DNA of 47,673 nt from Hadarchaeum sp964343275 (GTDB taxonomy: Archaea > Hadarchaeota > Hadarchaeia > Hadarchaeales > Hadarchaeaceae): assembly GCA_964343275.1 (NCBI GenBank), contig CAYFIY010000008.1, forward strand, positions 1-47,673, read 5' to 3'. The stretch's first letter is position 1, and every line of letters starts with the position of its first letter. Positions 21,942-31,399 of this stretch are shown piece by piece. The notes beneath the pieces are model-generated. The model was not told the origin of the DNA. It did not search any database and saw nothing but the letters and a program-made list of their open reading frames with translations. A program made the translations under genes and the position numbers.

Positions 21942-23342
21942 TTAAGAGCCTTTTCCAGAACTCTTCGCGCCCGAGCCGGACTTGTGCCCTTTATCCCCTG
22001 CCATCGACTTCATCATCTTTCCCCACTGGCCAAACTTTGGACCTCTTCCTTTCGAGAATGCTTTGACGAACTTCTTCATCGTCTCGTATTGTTTCAGCAA
22101 TTCTCGAAATTCGCCCTCGGTACTACCGGATCCTTTGGCTATCCTCTTAATGCGTGATGAGTTTAATATCTTTGGGTTCTCAAGTTCTTCGGAAGTCATG
22201 GACTGCATAATGAATTTGAACCGTTTCAACTTCTCCTCCCCAATGCGCATCTGTTCCTCAGGTACGGAGACTCCCATTCCTGGCACCATCTGCAGGATTT
22301 TCTTTAGTGGACCCATCTTGCTCATCGCCTCAAGCTGATCATATACGTCACGAAGAGTCATCTTCCCAGCCATGATCGCCTTCATGTCGGCTGGTTTAAG
22401 CTGCTCTTCCAGTCCAGCCTCCTTGATTTTCTGTAGAAGCGTCTCGATATCCCCCATTCCTAACAAACGGGCGACAAAACGCTCGGGAACGAATGGTTCA
22501 AGATCATCGGTATGCTCACCGACGCCTATAAATTTGATCGGAGCTTCCGTAGCTGCGACTGCTGAAAGAGCACCTCCTCCTTTGGCTGTACCATCCAGCT
22601 TTGTAACTAAAATAGAACCTATAGATGTTGCCTCCTTGAACGCCATAGCCTGCTCCTTTGCCTGTTGCCCAATGGTGCCATCGATGACAAGCATTATCTC
22701 GTCCGGCTCAACTGATTTGGCTATCTCTTGCATCTCTTTCATCAACGTCTCTTCCTTGCTGTGCCTGCCGGCTGAATCAATTATTATCAGCTCGAAGTGC
22801 TCCTTCTCAAAATGCTTCGTGCCATCTTTGGCCAACGTAATCGGATCTGAAGATTTTGGATTGCCGAAAACTTCAACGTCCACCTGTTGTCCCAACTGGC
22901 TGAGTTGCTCATATGCACCAGGTCGGAACGTGTCAGTACAGACTATGCCAATCGTGTAACCTCGCTTCTTGAAGTGTGCCGCCAATTTTGAAACTGATGT
23001 CGTTTTACCGCTGCCCTGAAGTCCAACCAAGAGCAAGATCTTGGAATGGCCCGGATCAAGCTTAAGCGGAACAGGATTGCCCATGAAAGCGGAAAGCTCC
23101 TCATAAACTATCTTGACTGCATGTTCCTTGCGTCCAATGCCGATGGGCACATTCTCTCCCAGCGCCCGCTTCTCGATTTTTTTCGTAAGGGTCAACACGA
23201 GCTCTACGTTCACATCTGCTTGGAGTAGTGCCCGCTGGATTTCGCGCACTAGATCCTTAATGGCTCGCTCGTCAACTTGAGCCGTGTGGGTTAACTTTTG
23301 GAGAGCGCCGTGCAGAGCTCTTCCCAGTTGTTCCAAGACCAT
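21942..23342 (-). CDS. srp54: Signal recognition particle 54 kDa protein
   Basis: 466 residues from ATG 23342 (MVLEQLGRALHGAL), with GTGGT three bases earlier as SD. Order: N domain four-helix bundle (about 1-90), G domain with GLQGSGKTT P-loop (about 108-116), DTFRPGAYEQL, the DSAGRH and TKLDGTAKGGG motifs, then the Met-rich M domain (MPGMGV, KRFKFIMQSMT, RIAKGSG loop) and a Gly/Ser/Lys tail. It is the GTPase that binds signal sequences and 7S RNA and delivers ribosomes to FtsY. A frame extension to 23507 crosses the neighbouring promoter and is rejected. Confidence 0.96.
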   Translation of the reverse strand: MVLEQLGRALHGALQKLTHTAQVDERAIKDLVREIQRALLQADVNVELVLTLTKKIEKRALGENVPIGIGRKEHAVKIVYEELSAFMGNPVPLKLDPGHSKILLLVGLQGSGKTTSVSKLAAHFKKRGYTIGIVCTDTFRPGAYEQLSQLGQQVDVEVFGNPKSSDPITLAKDGTKHFEKEHFELIIIDSAGRHSKEETLMKEMQEIAKSVEPDEIMLVIDGTIGQQAKEQAMAFKEATSIGSILVTKLDGTAKGGGALSAVAATEAPIKFIGVGEHTDDLEPFVPERFVARLLGMGDIETLLQKIKEAGLEEQLKPADMKAIMAGKMTLRDVYDQLEAMSKMGPLKKILQMVPGMGVSVPEEQMRIGEEKLKRFKFIMQSMTSEELENPKILNSSRIKRIAKGSGSTEGEFRELLKQYETMKKFVKAFSKGRGPKFGQWGKMMKSMAGDKGHKSGSGAKSSGKGS

Positions 23343-23409
23343 GATACCACTTCCACAATTTTTGCCGCGAAGCATAAATACGTGCGTCAGTAAATTACCT
23401 TTTGATATA
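23343..23409. promoter_or_regulatory. Divergent promoter between srp54 and the nucleotidyltransferase gene
   Basis: 67 bases separate the two ATGs. AAGCATAAATACG (about 23370-23382) is a TATA-like element; TTTTGATATAATG directly precedes the plus-strand ATG, which then has no SD and is probably read from a leaderless transcript. The minus-strand srp54 has an SD. Confidence 0.4.
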
Positions 23410-24426
23410 ATGATAGCCCTTTTGTTAGCAGGTGGATTCGCCAAGAGGCTGGGCACCATAGGACAAGTAATGCCCAAGGCGATGCTGGTGGAGAAGGGAG
23501 ATACCATATTAAATCATCTGCTAAGAAAAATTCAAGCCGAAAATATCGAGCCCATAATATCGACAAACAAAAAATTCGCGAAATTTTTTGCTGGTCATAA
23601 AAATGTCTTAATAGAGGAAGCTGCCGCGGAAGAAGAAAAGCTAGGAGCTGTCTCTGCGATCTGCAACGCCATAAAAAAATTTAACGTTGACGAAGATTTG
23701 ATGGTCATCTGCGCGGACAATTACTTTTCATCCGATTTCAAGGATTTCATCTCCGGATATACTGGGGAGCCAATCGTTGGCGTGTACTATGCTGGAAGAA
23801 ACCCAGACATGAAACCTGAAGAGATGGCCACTATGAAATTTGAGGGGAGCGACCGATACCCGCCACACAAGCATAATTTCTTGTTCAATGACTTCAAAGA
23901 GAAAATATATCCTCCCCTTAGCGAATACGTCAGCACCGGAGTTTATCTATTCCCAAAACGCATTTTTCCCATCTTGGAAAAATTCTGTAAAGAAAGTAAG
24001 CAAGATGCCCCCGGATTTTTCATTCAGTACCTGATGAATAAAGGTGAGAAAGTAAGGGGATATCTTTTTACAGGCAAATGGCACGACGTTTCCCATAAAA
24101 GCTATCTTCAAGCATTCCGAGATTCAAAAATCATCAAGGCAGACGACCGTTATCTGATGTGCGAAAAGATGATGGGTAAAAATTTAACCCTATCGATTAC
24201 ATTCCTCCATCCCGAAAAGCATGCTACGAGTCATTCTCACCCCGTAGTAGAAGTTGATTTCTTTGTAGAAGGCGAGGGAGAAATAGAACTTGGAGGTAAA
24301 AGACAGCATGTGAGGGCGAAGGACGTGATCACAATTATGCCGAACCAGTCCCACGAGATTTGCAATACTTCCAGAAGCGATCTCATTTTTGTCTCTGTTA
24401 TTGAAAAGTGTGAAAAAAGTGATTAA
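23410..24426 (+). CDS. Sugar-phosphate nucleotidyltransferase with C-terminal cupin
   Basis: 338 residues. The N-terminal Rossmann domain has LLAGGFAKRLGTIGQVMPKAM (split here as LLAGGFAKRLG and PKAM, the NTP and Mg2+ site), the metal-binding VICADNYF and a late KWHDVSH. From about 240 a cupin follows: HPEKHATSHSHPVVEVDFFVE with the His cluster, GEGEIELGG and PNQSHEI. The fusion recalls mannose-1-phosphate guanylyltransferase/isomerase, where the cupin isomerises the hexose phosphate. Substrates are unproven. ATG 23410 gives the standard family start; the frame to 23284 is antisense to srp54. Confidence 0.88.
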   Translation: MIALLLAGGFAKRLGTIGQVMPKAMLVEKGDTILNHLLRKIQAENIEPIISTNKKFAKFFAGHKNVLIEEAAAEEEKLGAVSAICNAIKKFNVDEDLMVICADNYFSSDFKDFISGYTGEPIVGVYYAGRNPDMKPEEMATMKFEGSDRYPPHKHNFLFNDFKEKIYPPLSEYVSTGVYLFPKRIFPILEKFCKESKQDAPGFFIQYLMNKGEKVRGYLFTGKWHDVSHKSYLQAFRDSKIIKADDRYLMCEKMMGKNLTLSITFLHPEKHATSHSHPVVEVDFFVEGEGEIELGGKRQHVRAKDVITIMPNQSHEICNTSRSDLIFVSVIEKCEKSD

Positions 24427-24481
24427 CGAGATCGGGTATGATTTTGAGTGAGAGGCATGTTTGAACTTAGGAAGAAGTTAT

Positions 24482-25789
24482 ATGTACATAAAATACATTC
24501 GTGACCCAATACACGGCTATGTCGGTATTACTGAGGTGGAACGCCGAATAATCGACTCTCGGCCCGTTCAGCGTCTGCGAGGTATTAAACAACTCTCCAT
24601 AGCATCAATTGTTTATCCTGGTGGTGAACACACCAGATTTTCTCACGTTTTGGGGGCCATGCACGTTGCAGGCCAGATTGCTGAAGCTCTGAAAAAAACC
24701 ACTGATATTACAAGTCGGGAATGGCAGCTCGTTCGTCTAGCAGCTCTACTTCATGATATTGGTCATGGGGCGTTCTCCCACTCCTTTGAGGAGGTACTCA
24801 CGAAACACCGCGGAATGAACCACGAAAAGATGGGGGAGGAAATAATGAAAAAAAGTGAGCTCGCCGATGATCTGAATAGTTGTGGATTTAGCCCTGAGGA
24901 AGTCATAGATCTTGCCTTCGGAAAAAATGCCAAAGAAAATCGTTATCTACATCAGATCACGGCCAGCCAGGTGGATGCAGATAAGATGGATTATCTTGTC
25001 CGTGACTCTTACTTTACTGGAGTAGAATACGGACGAATAGATATCAACAGGATAATACAGGCCATGGACCTTTACCAAGGCAACATAGCCATCGACCTAA
25101 AAGCCCTCTACGCCATCGAAGCTTTCATGATAGCTCGGTACGAAATGTTCCTAGCTGTTTACTACCACCATGCCGTCCGTGCAGCGGAAATACTGCTCAA
25201 TAAGGCAATGGACTACGTACATGATATGATAGGGTTGACCTCGTTCAACAACGTCGAAGAATTTTTGAAAATTGATGACGCTTATGTTATTACGCAGCTG
25301 CGCGATCTAAACCCAAAAGGGATGACTAACCCACTAAAACAAAGGAGCGTAGAAAAGGCAAAGCTTCTGATGAAAATGCTCGATTCAAGAAAGCTGCTTA
25401 AAGTTGCTTACCAGCGAGATGTTCATATCAAAGACCATTATGTGGCCAAGTTACTCAGCGATAAAGCCGTCCGACATAATAAAGAGCGAGAGATCGCCGA
25501 GCTGGCGAAAGTGGGCGATGAAGATGTGGTAGTAGATGTGCCCACACTTGATTCCATTCCATACTATCCTCGAGAAATAGATCCAATGGAGGTTCCAGTT
25601 TTTAGGATGAACAGCGATGGGCAAAAGGAGTTGGTGAAACTTTCCCAGTATTCCAGATTAATAAACGTTCTCAAGGGTTATGTGGATATAATCCGCGTTT
25701 ATACCTTGCCAGAAAAAAGAGCAAACGTGGAAAGGGCTTCCAAGGAAGTTTTTAAGACACTTCCGTTCTCGGCGCAAATAAGCATGTGA
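24482..25789 (+). CDS. HD-domain phosphohydrolase (SAMHD1/dGTPase-like)
   Basis: 435 residues. It opens with the YIRDPIHGYVGITEVE motif typical of this family, then RLRGIKQL, HTRFSHVLGAMH and the HD pair LLHDIGHGAFSHSFE (about 95-109) plus a later VDADKMDYLVRDS. These metal-dependent enzymes remove triphosphate from dNTPs or act on related nucleotides, controlling the dNTP pool. The C-terminal half (about 250-435) is helical and variable. ATG 24482 follows AGGAAG; a TTG at 24461 is less likely. It follows the nucleotidyltransferase by 55 bases and converges on tmk. Confidence 0.9.
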   Translation: MYIKYIRDPIHGYVGITEVERRIIDSRPVQRLRGIKQLSIASIVYPGGEHTRFSHVLGAMHVAGQIAEALKKTTDITSREWQLVRLAALLHDIGHGAFSHSFEEVLTKHRGMNHEKMGEEIMKKSELADDLNSCGFSPEEVIDLAFGKNAKENRYLHQITASQVDADKMDYLVRDSYFTGVEYGRIDINRIIQAMDLYQGNIAIDLKALYAIEAFMIARYEMFLAVYYHHAVRAAEILLNKAMDYVHDMIGLTSFNNVEEFLKIDDAYVITQLRDLNPKGMTNPLKQRSVEKAKLLMKMLDSRKLLKVAYQRDVHIKDHYVAKLLSDKAVRHNKEREIAELAKVGDEDVVVDVPTLDSIPYYPREIDPMEVPVFRMNSDGQKELVKLSQYSRLINVLKGYVDIIRVYTLPEKRANVERASKEVFKTLPFSAQISM

Positions 25790-25810
25790 ACGAAATTTAT
25801 GCTCCCATGT

Positions 25811-26401
25811 CTACAACAAATCTTTTACTAAATTCCTAATCTCCACTTGGACCTCGGCCATTGGAAGGGAACCATTTACTATCATCATCCTCGTCTGTTC
25901 AGCTATTTGTAGATAATTTTGGCGAACCTTTTTTTGGAGCTGAAAATCTCGTTCGAACTCGTCAAGCTTACGTGACCGGCTTATCCTACCGAAAGAAATG
26001 CCCGGTAGCACATCTATCAGAACATTTAAATTCGGCTTCAGAGCGTGTCTATTTATTATTTTTATCCAACCTATCGAGAGCCCCCTAGCTGATTGATAAG
26101 CCAGCGAAGAAGGAGTGTAACGCTCATTGAGCACGATTTTTCCAGACTGCAGAGCAGGGTTTATTACGTCAACAATGTGATGCAATCTATCAGATGCAAA
26201 AAGCAATGCTTCAGCCTCCACGGGAATTTTCAACTTACCCATTAAAACCTTCTTTATGACTTTACCTATTGGGCCATCTGTTGGCTCGTTAGTTATGATC
26301 ACTTTACGTCCGATCGAAAGTAACCAGTTAGCGAGCAACTTTACATTGGTGCTCTTTCCGCAACCGTCCAATCCCTCGATGTTTATGAATTTTCCCCTCA
26401 T
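25811..26401 (-). CDS. tmk: Thymidylate kinase
   Basis: 196 residues from ATG 26401 (MRGKFINIEGLDGCGKST) with GGGAG three bases before it. P-loop GLDGCGKST, TNEPTDGPIG (DRX-like loop, nucleotide base), the ERYTPSSLAYQSARG segment for dTMP, and a Lys/Arg-rich lid (RISRSRKLDEFERDF). It phosphorylates dTMP to dTDP. It is last in a long minus-strand series and converges on the HD gene by 21 bases; together those genes handle DNA precursors. Confidence 0.93.
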   Translation of the reverse strand: MRGKFINIEGLDGCGKSTNVKLLANWLLSIGRKVIITNEPTDGPIGKVIKKVLMGKLKIPVEAEALLFASDRLHHIVDVINPALQSGKIVLNERYTPSSLAYQSARGLSIGWIKIINRHALKPNLNVLIDVLPGISFGRISRSRKLDEFERDFQLQKKVRQNYLQIAEQTRMMIVNGSLPMAEVQVEIRNLVKDLL

Positions 26402-26447
26402 CGACTCCCAAATGTTGAGTTTCCCCAATCCCCTATTTAGTTATCGA

Positions 26448-27611
26448 TTACAGCAAGGGCAATGGTATACAAAGGAACAAAACTAGCAGCGCCATGATGG
26501 CAAGCGCCTTGTGGTTCGACGAGAGTTCGGAAACATCGTCGAGCGCCCCTGTGTGATGACCCCTGAAAAGTATGATTATTAGTAAACCCCATATCCAAAA
26601 CGGGTATTCCGGAAGCAAAAAACCAAAGAATAAAAGCGAAAATCCCAACGCTCGGGTAAGTAGATAATGGCTCCGACGGCTCAATAGGCCACGGGCTATA
26701 TGTCCACCGTCCAACTGGCCAGCAGGAATAAGGTTTAACATTGTCAACAACATTACAACCCATCCTGCGAATAACAAGGGGTTCAGGGCCAGGGTGCTTG
26801 GCAGCTGACCAAAGTTAATCAACTGCAATAATGCGAATATTCCGGGTACAAACGGCCACGATAACACCATAGGATCCGAAACCTGAAAATATAGTCCAAA
26901 AAAAGTGACACCCAATGCCATTCCGAATCCGATGAGTGGACCTGAAGATCCCATTTCAACTAAAGCTTCTTTAGTGGGGATGGGACTTTTGATTTTAATG
27001 ACTGCGCCGAGAGTTCCCAATATGCTGAGAAAAGGGATGAAATACGGCATAGTCGAAGCAACCCCATTTCTCCGCATAGCTATTTTATGTCCGATCTCAT
27101 GAGAGCCGAGCATTAACATAAGAGACCCTGAAAAAAGCCCCGCATTTATAAATGATTGGCCAAAGAGGAGATATCCAGCAACAAAAGTCGTTAGAATAGT
27201 CAGGGCCAAAAGAATGATATTTATTAATATGTTACTAGTCTTAACCTCAGGATATTTTACAACTGCCAGCCACAGCTCTCCGTTGCGCTCCCGCATTACC
27301 GGCAAGTAACCTACCTTCTTCAACTTGTTTAACAAAGATCGGAAGGAACACTTAGGGTCCGGTGAAGAGACTTCAAGTTCGACCCTGTTAACCGATGCCA
27401 CTAAATCCAAAATATCAAAATTTTCTGTCACGAGATCCAGAGGCTTTACCAACCATCCAGGTGCTCCCTTGGCGGACACCTTCAAGTTCCCGCCGCACCT
27501 CTGACACTCGCCAGGCATTGTCTCGCCGATAAATCTAACTGACGTCCTGTAGTCTGTGTATTTACAACTCTGGCATCCAAACTTTCTTATCGATGGCAGT
27601 CTTGAACCCAA
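26448..27611 (-). CDS. Site-2-type membrane metalloprotease (M50) with N-terminal zinc ribbon
   Basis: 387 residues. An N-terminal four-Cys ribbon (CQSC at 13-16 and CQRC at 36-39) and a small cytosolic domain lead to six or more transmembrane helices. HEIGH (about residue 171) is the zinc/catalytic site and NLIPAGQLDGGH (about 298) the third ligand, as in S2P. Such proteases cleave within the membrane to release regulators. Target unknown. TTG 27611 is the apparent start. It lies between ubiX and tmk, same strand, with 22-46 base gaps. Confidence 0.9.
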   Translation of the reverse strand: MGSRLPSIRKFGCQSCKYTDYRTSVRFIGETMPGECQRCGGNLKVSAKGAPGWLVKPLDLVTENFDILDLVASVNRVELEVSSPDPKCSFRSLLNKLKKVGYLPVMRERNGELWLAVVKYPEVKTSNILINIILLALTILTTFVAGYLLFGQSFINAGLFSGSLMLMLGSHEIGHKIAMRRNGVASTMPYFIPFLSILGTLGAVIKIKSPIPTKEALVEMGSSGPLIGFGMALGVTFFGLYFQVSDPMVLSWPFVPGIFALLQLINFGQLPSTLALNPLLFAGWVVMLLTMLNLIPAGQLDGGHIARGLLSRRSHYLLTRALGFSLLFFGFLLPEYPFWIWGLLIIILFRGHHTGALDDVSELSSNHKALAIMALLVLFLCIPLPLL

Positions 27612-27633
27612 AATCTCGCCCCGAATTAGTCAA

Positions 27634-28197
27634 TTACCTGCTAGAACCGTCCCAATTGCGATAAAGCTTGTGTTTCACACCGAACATCTCTAGAACTCGT
27701 CCCACTATGAAATCGACCAAATCTGATATTTTATTGGGCTTTATGTAAAATGCCGGAGACGCGGGAAGTATGACCGCCCCAGCCCGCTTGAGCTTTTCCA
27801 TGTTCTCTAGGTGAACAAGATTCAGTGGAGTTTCACGAGGCACCAGTACCAAGGTTCGACCTTGCTTAAGCGTGACGTCTGCTGCCCGAGTAATCAAGTC
27901 ATGAGATATTCCATTGGCTATTTCCGCAAGAGTATTCATGCTGCAAGGCACTACTGCCATTCCATCCACAAGATGGGATCCGCTGGAGGGAGGTGCGGTA
28001 AGATCGCCTGGCTGGTAAATCCGCGTGGCCAGTTTCAGGAGGTCCTTGACACTTTTTCCCAGTTCTAAATCCATCACTATTTCGGCGGCCTCGGAAACGA
28101 CGAGTTCTGTTTCGATTCCAAGTTTCTTGCACACCTCTAGGAATCTGACGCCGTAAATTGAGCCACTGGAGCCGGTTATGGCAAATACTAAACGCAT
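27634..28197 (-). CDS. ubiX: Flavin prenyltransferase UbiX
   Basis: 187 residues from ATG 28197 (MRLVFAITGSSGSIYGVRFL), with GGTTGAT as SD. The Rossmann-like GSSGSIYG (FMN), the VVPCSMNTLAEIANGISHDLITRAADV track (in pieces PCSMNTLA and GISHDL) and LVPRETPLN are diagnostic. It attaches dimethylallyl phosphate to FMN, giving prenylated FMN for UbiD-type decarboxylases. No ubiD is in the window. It follows leuB by 106 bases on the same strand. Confidence 0.95.
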   Translation of the reverse strand: MRLVFAITGSSGSIYGVRFLEVCKKLGIETELVVSEAAEIVMDLELGKSVKDLLKLATRIYQPGDLTAPPSSGSHLVDGMAVVPCSMNTLAEIANGISHDLITRAADVTLKQGRTLVLVPRETPLNLVHLENMEKLKRAGAVILPASPAFYIKPNKISDLVDFIVGRVLEMFGVKHKLYRNWDGSSR

Positions 28198-28303
28198 GAA
28201 ATCAACCAATATCCTTATCCACTAACTAATATAGATACATTTCTTGCGTGAATTCAAAGAAATAAAAAAATTAAGTTTTTTAAACAGACAACCATCCTAA
28301 ATA

Positions 28304-29437
28304 TTAAATTTTAGAGGCAACAGCTCCCCCTACCTCGGAAGTGCTTGATTTTCCACCCAAATCATATGTTCTAATTTTACCTTCCCTAAGCACTTCGACT
28401 ACAGCTTGCTCTATCAAGTCTGCGGCTTTTTGTTCACCTAAGGTCTCCAGCATCATTTGTCCAGCCAAGATCGTGGCAAGGGGGTTAGTCCTGTTTTTTC
28501 CCGCGTGCCTCGGCGCCGATCCATGGATGGGCTCGAACATGCTGACCCCATCTGGGTTGATGTTTCCGCCCGGAGCCAACCCAAGGCCTCCCTGAATCAT
28601 AGCCCCCAGATCCGTAAGGATATCGCCGAACATATTAGGTGTTACCACAATCTGAAACCATTCTGGATTTTTTACAAACCACATAGAAATGGCATCGACA
28701 AAGGAAAACTCTGTCTCGATCTCATCATATTCTTTGGCCACCTGTTGAAAAACCTCTCTCCAGAGTGTGTAAATATGGGTCAAAACGTTTGCTTTATCCA
28801 CTGATGTGACACGTTTCTTACCCTTCCTTCGTGCGAGCTCGAAAGCATAACGTATTGCCCTATCTGACCCCTTTCGACTTACGACCCCAATCTGGTAGGC
28901 GATTTCGTCTCTATCTACATCTATATCCAGATAGAATTTCGCCCTGTAAATCGACCGCAGAACCTCCAATTCCGCCTTGGACTTTCCCTCAGCCCTGCCA
29001 CCTAATGCCACATAGAAATCCTCCGTGTTCTCCCTCACTACATAGAAGTTAACATGTTCCGGACCCTTCCCCACTAGCGAGCAGGGGACGCCAGGATAGA
29101 GCTTTACAGGCCGAAGGTTGACGTATTGTTCAAAATAGAAACGAATCTTGAGGAGAATGCCCTGCTCGAGTAGTCCGGTTGGCACGCGGGGATCACCCAA
29201 CGCACCGAGGTAAATCGCGTCCATTTCGGAAAGTTTTTTCAATCCCAGTTCCGACACCAGTTCTTTTGTCTTGAGGTAATGTTCGGCACCATAGGGGAAC
29301 TCCACAAAATCGAGATCCAGCCCCTGCACTACCTCGACCACCCTGTGAAGAACCTTAATACCTTCTCGGATGACTTCCGGTCCAATGCCATCTCCAGGAA
29401 TAACCGCTATTTTATATTTCGCCAAAAATTTCACCAA
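28304..29437 (-). CDS. leuB: 3-isopropylmalate dehydrogenase (or related 2-hydroxyacid dehydrogenase)
   Basis: 377 residues of the isocitrate/isopropylmalate dehydrogenase family. IPGDGIGPEVI starts it; NLRPVKLYPGVPC, the RENTEDFY motif, DKANVLTH, the metal-binding NMFGDILTDLGA and GLAPGGNINPD, and HGSAPRHAGKNRTNPLA (NAD+ binding) follow. The EQYVNLRPVKLYPG stretch is also reminiscent of tartrate/D-malate dehydrogenases, so substrate is not certain by sequence; the leuCD neighbours favour oxidative decarboxylation of 3-isopropylmalate. 111 bases separate it from leuD. Confidence 0.88.
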   Translation of the reverse strand: MVKFLAKYKIAVIPGDGIGPEVIREGIKVLHRVVEVVQGLDLDFVEFPYGAEHYLKTKELVSELGLKKLSEMDAIYLGALGDPRVPTGLLEQGILLKIRFYFEQYVNLRPVKLYPGVPCSLVGKGPEHVNFYVVRENTEDFYVALGGRAEGKSKAELEVLRSIYRAKFYLDIDVDRDEIAYQIGVVSRKGSDRAIRYAFELARRKGKKRVTSVDKANVLTHIYTLWREVFQQVAKEYDEIETEFSFVDAISMWFVKNPEWFQIVVTPNMFGDILTDLGAMIQGGLGLAPGGNINPDGVSMFEPIHGSAPRHAGKNRTNPLATILAGQMMLETLGEQKAADLIEQAVVEVLREGKIRTYDLGGKSSTSEVGGAVASKI

Positions 29438-29547
29438 TTAACTATCTTTAATCACCAATATTCTTAGGCTTAACTCTTAATGTAATGCACCAGTGCTTCC
29501 AAAAATTTATTTTCATCCACCTGGTCCATATATCTTACACACAAGAC

Positions 29548-30039
29548 CTATTTGCGAAGCTTTTGGATTTTTATATATCTAAGCAGACCACCAGCTTTCA
29601 AGATATTCATTACGAAATCTGGGATAGTCTCGGTCTTGAAAGTTCTGCCAGTCGTTGTGTTGCGAACCTTACCTCTGTTAATATCTACTTTAATTCCATT
29701 CCCGCTTTTGAAACCACCATGTGCCTCTTTTGATACTACAACGAGCAGACCTTGGTTTATCGCGTTCCGGAAAAATATCCTGGCGAATGATTCTGCCACG
29801 ATTGTAGATATTCCCGCAGCCTTCAGGGCAATAGGAGCATGCTCTCGGCTTGAACCCAAACCAAAGTTACGTCCGGCCACTATGACGTCTCCCTTCAGTA
29901 CCTTTTTAGCAAAATTAGGTTCTATCGATTCCATCACATGCTTTGCAAGTTCTTTAGGGGATCGCTTTATCAAGTAGCGTCCGGTTATAATATCATCAGT
30001 CGATATATTGTCGCCGAAAACCCAAGCTATGGCCATCAA
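29548..30039 (-). CDS. leuD: 3-isopropylmalate dehydratase small subunit
   Basis: 163 residues, the swivel (aconitase C-terminal) domain. VFGDNISTDDIITGRYL opens it, and GRNFGLGSSREHAPIAL is the conserved substrate-contacting loop. With LeuC it isomerises 2- to 3-isopropylmalate. YLIKRSP in the specificity loop region would determine whether it also acts on homoaconitate; I cannot resolve this. The start ATG overlaps the leuC stop by four bases. 29438-29547 has no gene. Confidence 0.94.
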   Translation of the reverse strand: MMAIAWVFGDNISTDDIITGRYLIKRSPKELAKHVMESIEPNFAKKVLKGDVIVAGRNFGLGSSREHAPIALKAAGISTIVAESFARIFFRNAINQGLLVVVSKEAHGGFKSGNGIKVDINRGKVRNTTTGRTFKTETIPDFVMNILKAGGLLRYIKIQKLRK

Positions 30040-31292
30040 ATATCCCTCGGGTCTGCTATCTCTCCTTTGATAGCTGATGCTACGACAGTCGTAGGTGAGG
30101 CTAGATAAACCTTTGCCTCCGGGCTGCCCATACGCCCCTTGAAGTTCCTATTAGAGGATGAAACGCAGATTTCTCCAGATCCTAGTATTCCTATGTGATT
30201 TCCCAAACAAGCTGCGCACGACGGGGCTTCAACAATCGCCCCAGCGTTGACGAACTTCTGTAAAACCATTCTCCTTAGGGCATCCGCGTAAATCTCTCGC
30301 GATGCAGGAACCACTAGCATTCTGACCCCTCGCGCTATTTTTCTTCCCTTCAATATTTTGGCTGCCTCTATTAGGTCTTCGAGCCTCCCGTTCGTACAAC
30401 TGCCCAAAAATGCTTGATCTATTTTTACACCTGCTACTTCTCTTACTGCGCAAACCTTATCGACGTTATGAGGTACCGATATCTGAGGCTCAATCTTTGA
30501 AATATCATAAGCACACTCTTCGATATAATCGGCTCCAGAATCGCTGTGCATTTCCTTGTAACATTTTCTAGCCCTCTCCGTCAAATAGCTCTTGGTGAAC
30601 TTATCTGGTGGAACGATAGCGGTCTTAGCACCCATTTCCACCCCCATGTTGCACATCGTCATCCTTCCTGCAATGCTGATCTTCCTCATGCCTTTCCCTC
30701 TAAATTCGATAGCACGGTAGGTTGCGCCGTCTACCCGTACGTCTCCAACTATTCTGAGGATAATGTCCTTTGGGGTAACTCTATTCTTGAGGATGCCATC
30801 TATTTTTATCCGCATGCTATCCGGTACCCGGAACCACAATTTCCCCGTAGCGAAAACTGCCGCCATATCAGTCGAACCTATACCCGTGGCAAAGCAGCCG
30901 AGCGCCCCGTAAGTACAGGTGTGCGAATCAGCCCCAACCACTAGCTGGCCAGGTAGAGCAAAGCCATGCTCTGGCAGAACCTGATGACATATGCCTTCGC
31001 CGACATCGAAAAGATTCGGTATCCCTCTCTGAGTCACGAACTTCCTGATCATGGTGTGATCTTGAGCCGCTTCCGCGGTCGTGGGTGGTGATTGGTGATC
31101 CAGAACTACAATAATCCTCGATGGATCCCATACCTTCTTGAAGCCAATTTTCTCGAGGGCCTCTATAGTAATTGGTCCAGTTATGTCGTTCACCATTGCA
31201 GCATCTATATTAGCCTCAACTATTTCCCCTGGCGAAACGCCCTTACGACTGGATGCTCTCGCCAATATTTTTTCCGCAATGGTCATCTGCAT
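30036..31292 (-). CDS. leuC: 3-isopropylmalate dehydratase large subunit
   Basis: 418 residues. The aconitase-type [4Fe-4S] ligands appear in FLGSCTNGRLEDL and CAACLGNHIG (two Cys in the C-x2-C form), with DHQSPPTTAEA and GADSHTCTYGALG earlier. Length matches the archaeal class. It forms the heterodimer with LeuD in leucine synthesis; a homoaconitase or citramalate-pathway role is an alternative that the sequence does not exclude. Start ATG 31292 (second ATG at 31286). 107 bases separate it from ilvD. Confidence 0.94.
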   Translation of the reverse strand: MQMTIAEKILARASSRKGVSPGEIVEANIDAAMVNDITGPITIEALEKIGFKKVWDPSRIIVVLDHQSPPTTAEAAQDHTMIRKFVTQRGIPNLFDVGEGICHQVLPEHGFALPGQLVVGADSHTCTYGALGCFATGIGSTDMAAVFATGKLWFRVPDSMRIKIDGILKNRVTPKDIILRIVGDVRVDGATYRAIEFRGKGMRKISIAGRMTMCNMGVEMGAKTAIVPPDKFTKSYLTERARKCYKEMHSDSGADYIEECAYDISKIEPQISVPHNVDKVCAVREVAGVKIDQAFLGSCTNGRLEDLIEAAKILKGRKIARGVRMLVVPASREIYADALRRMVLQKFVNAGAIVEAPSCAACLGNHIGILGSGEICVSSSNRNFKGRMGSPEAKVYLASPTTVVASAIKGEIADPRDI

Positions 31293-31399
31293 TAATTTTA
31301 CCTATCGAAACTATGTGGATAAAACTTTAAGGTTTTACTTAAGCATTACAAGTCTGATAATGGAATTATTCTTTTCATTATTTTAGCTGGCGAAGATAA

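Noticed and set aside
22372..22959. 195-codon plus-strand ORF
   Set aside because: It is the antisense shadow of srp54, Ser/Ile-rich with no domain.
23343..23507. Upstream extension of srp54
   Set aside because: The SRP54 family starts at MVLEQLG with an SD at 23342; the extension covers the start of a divergent gene.
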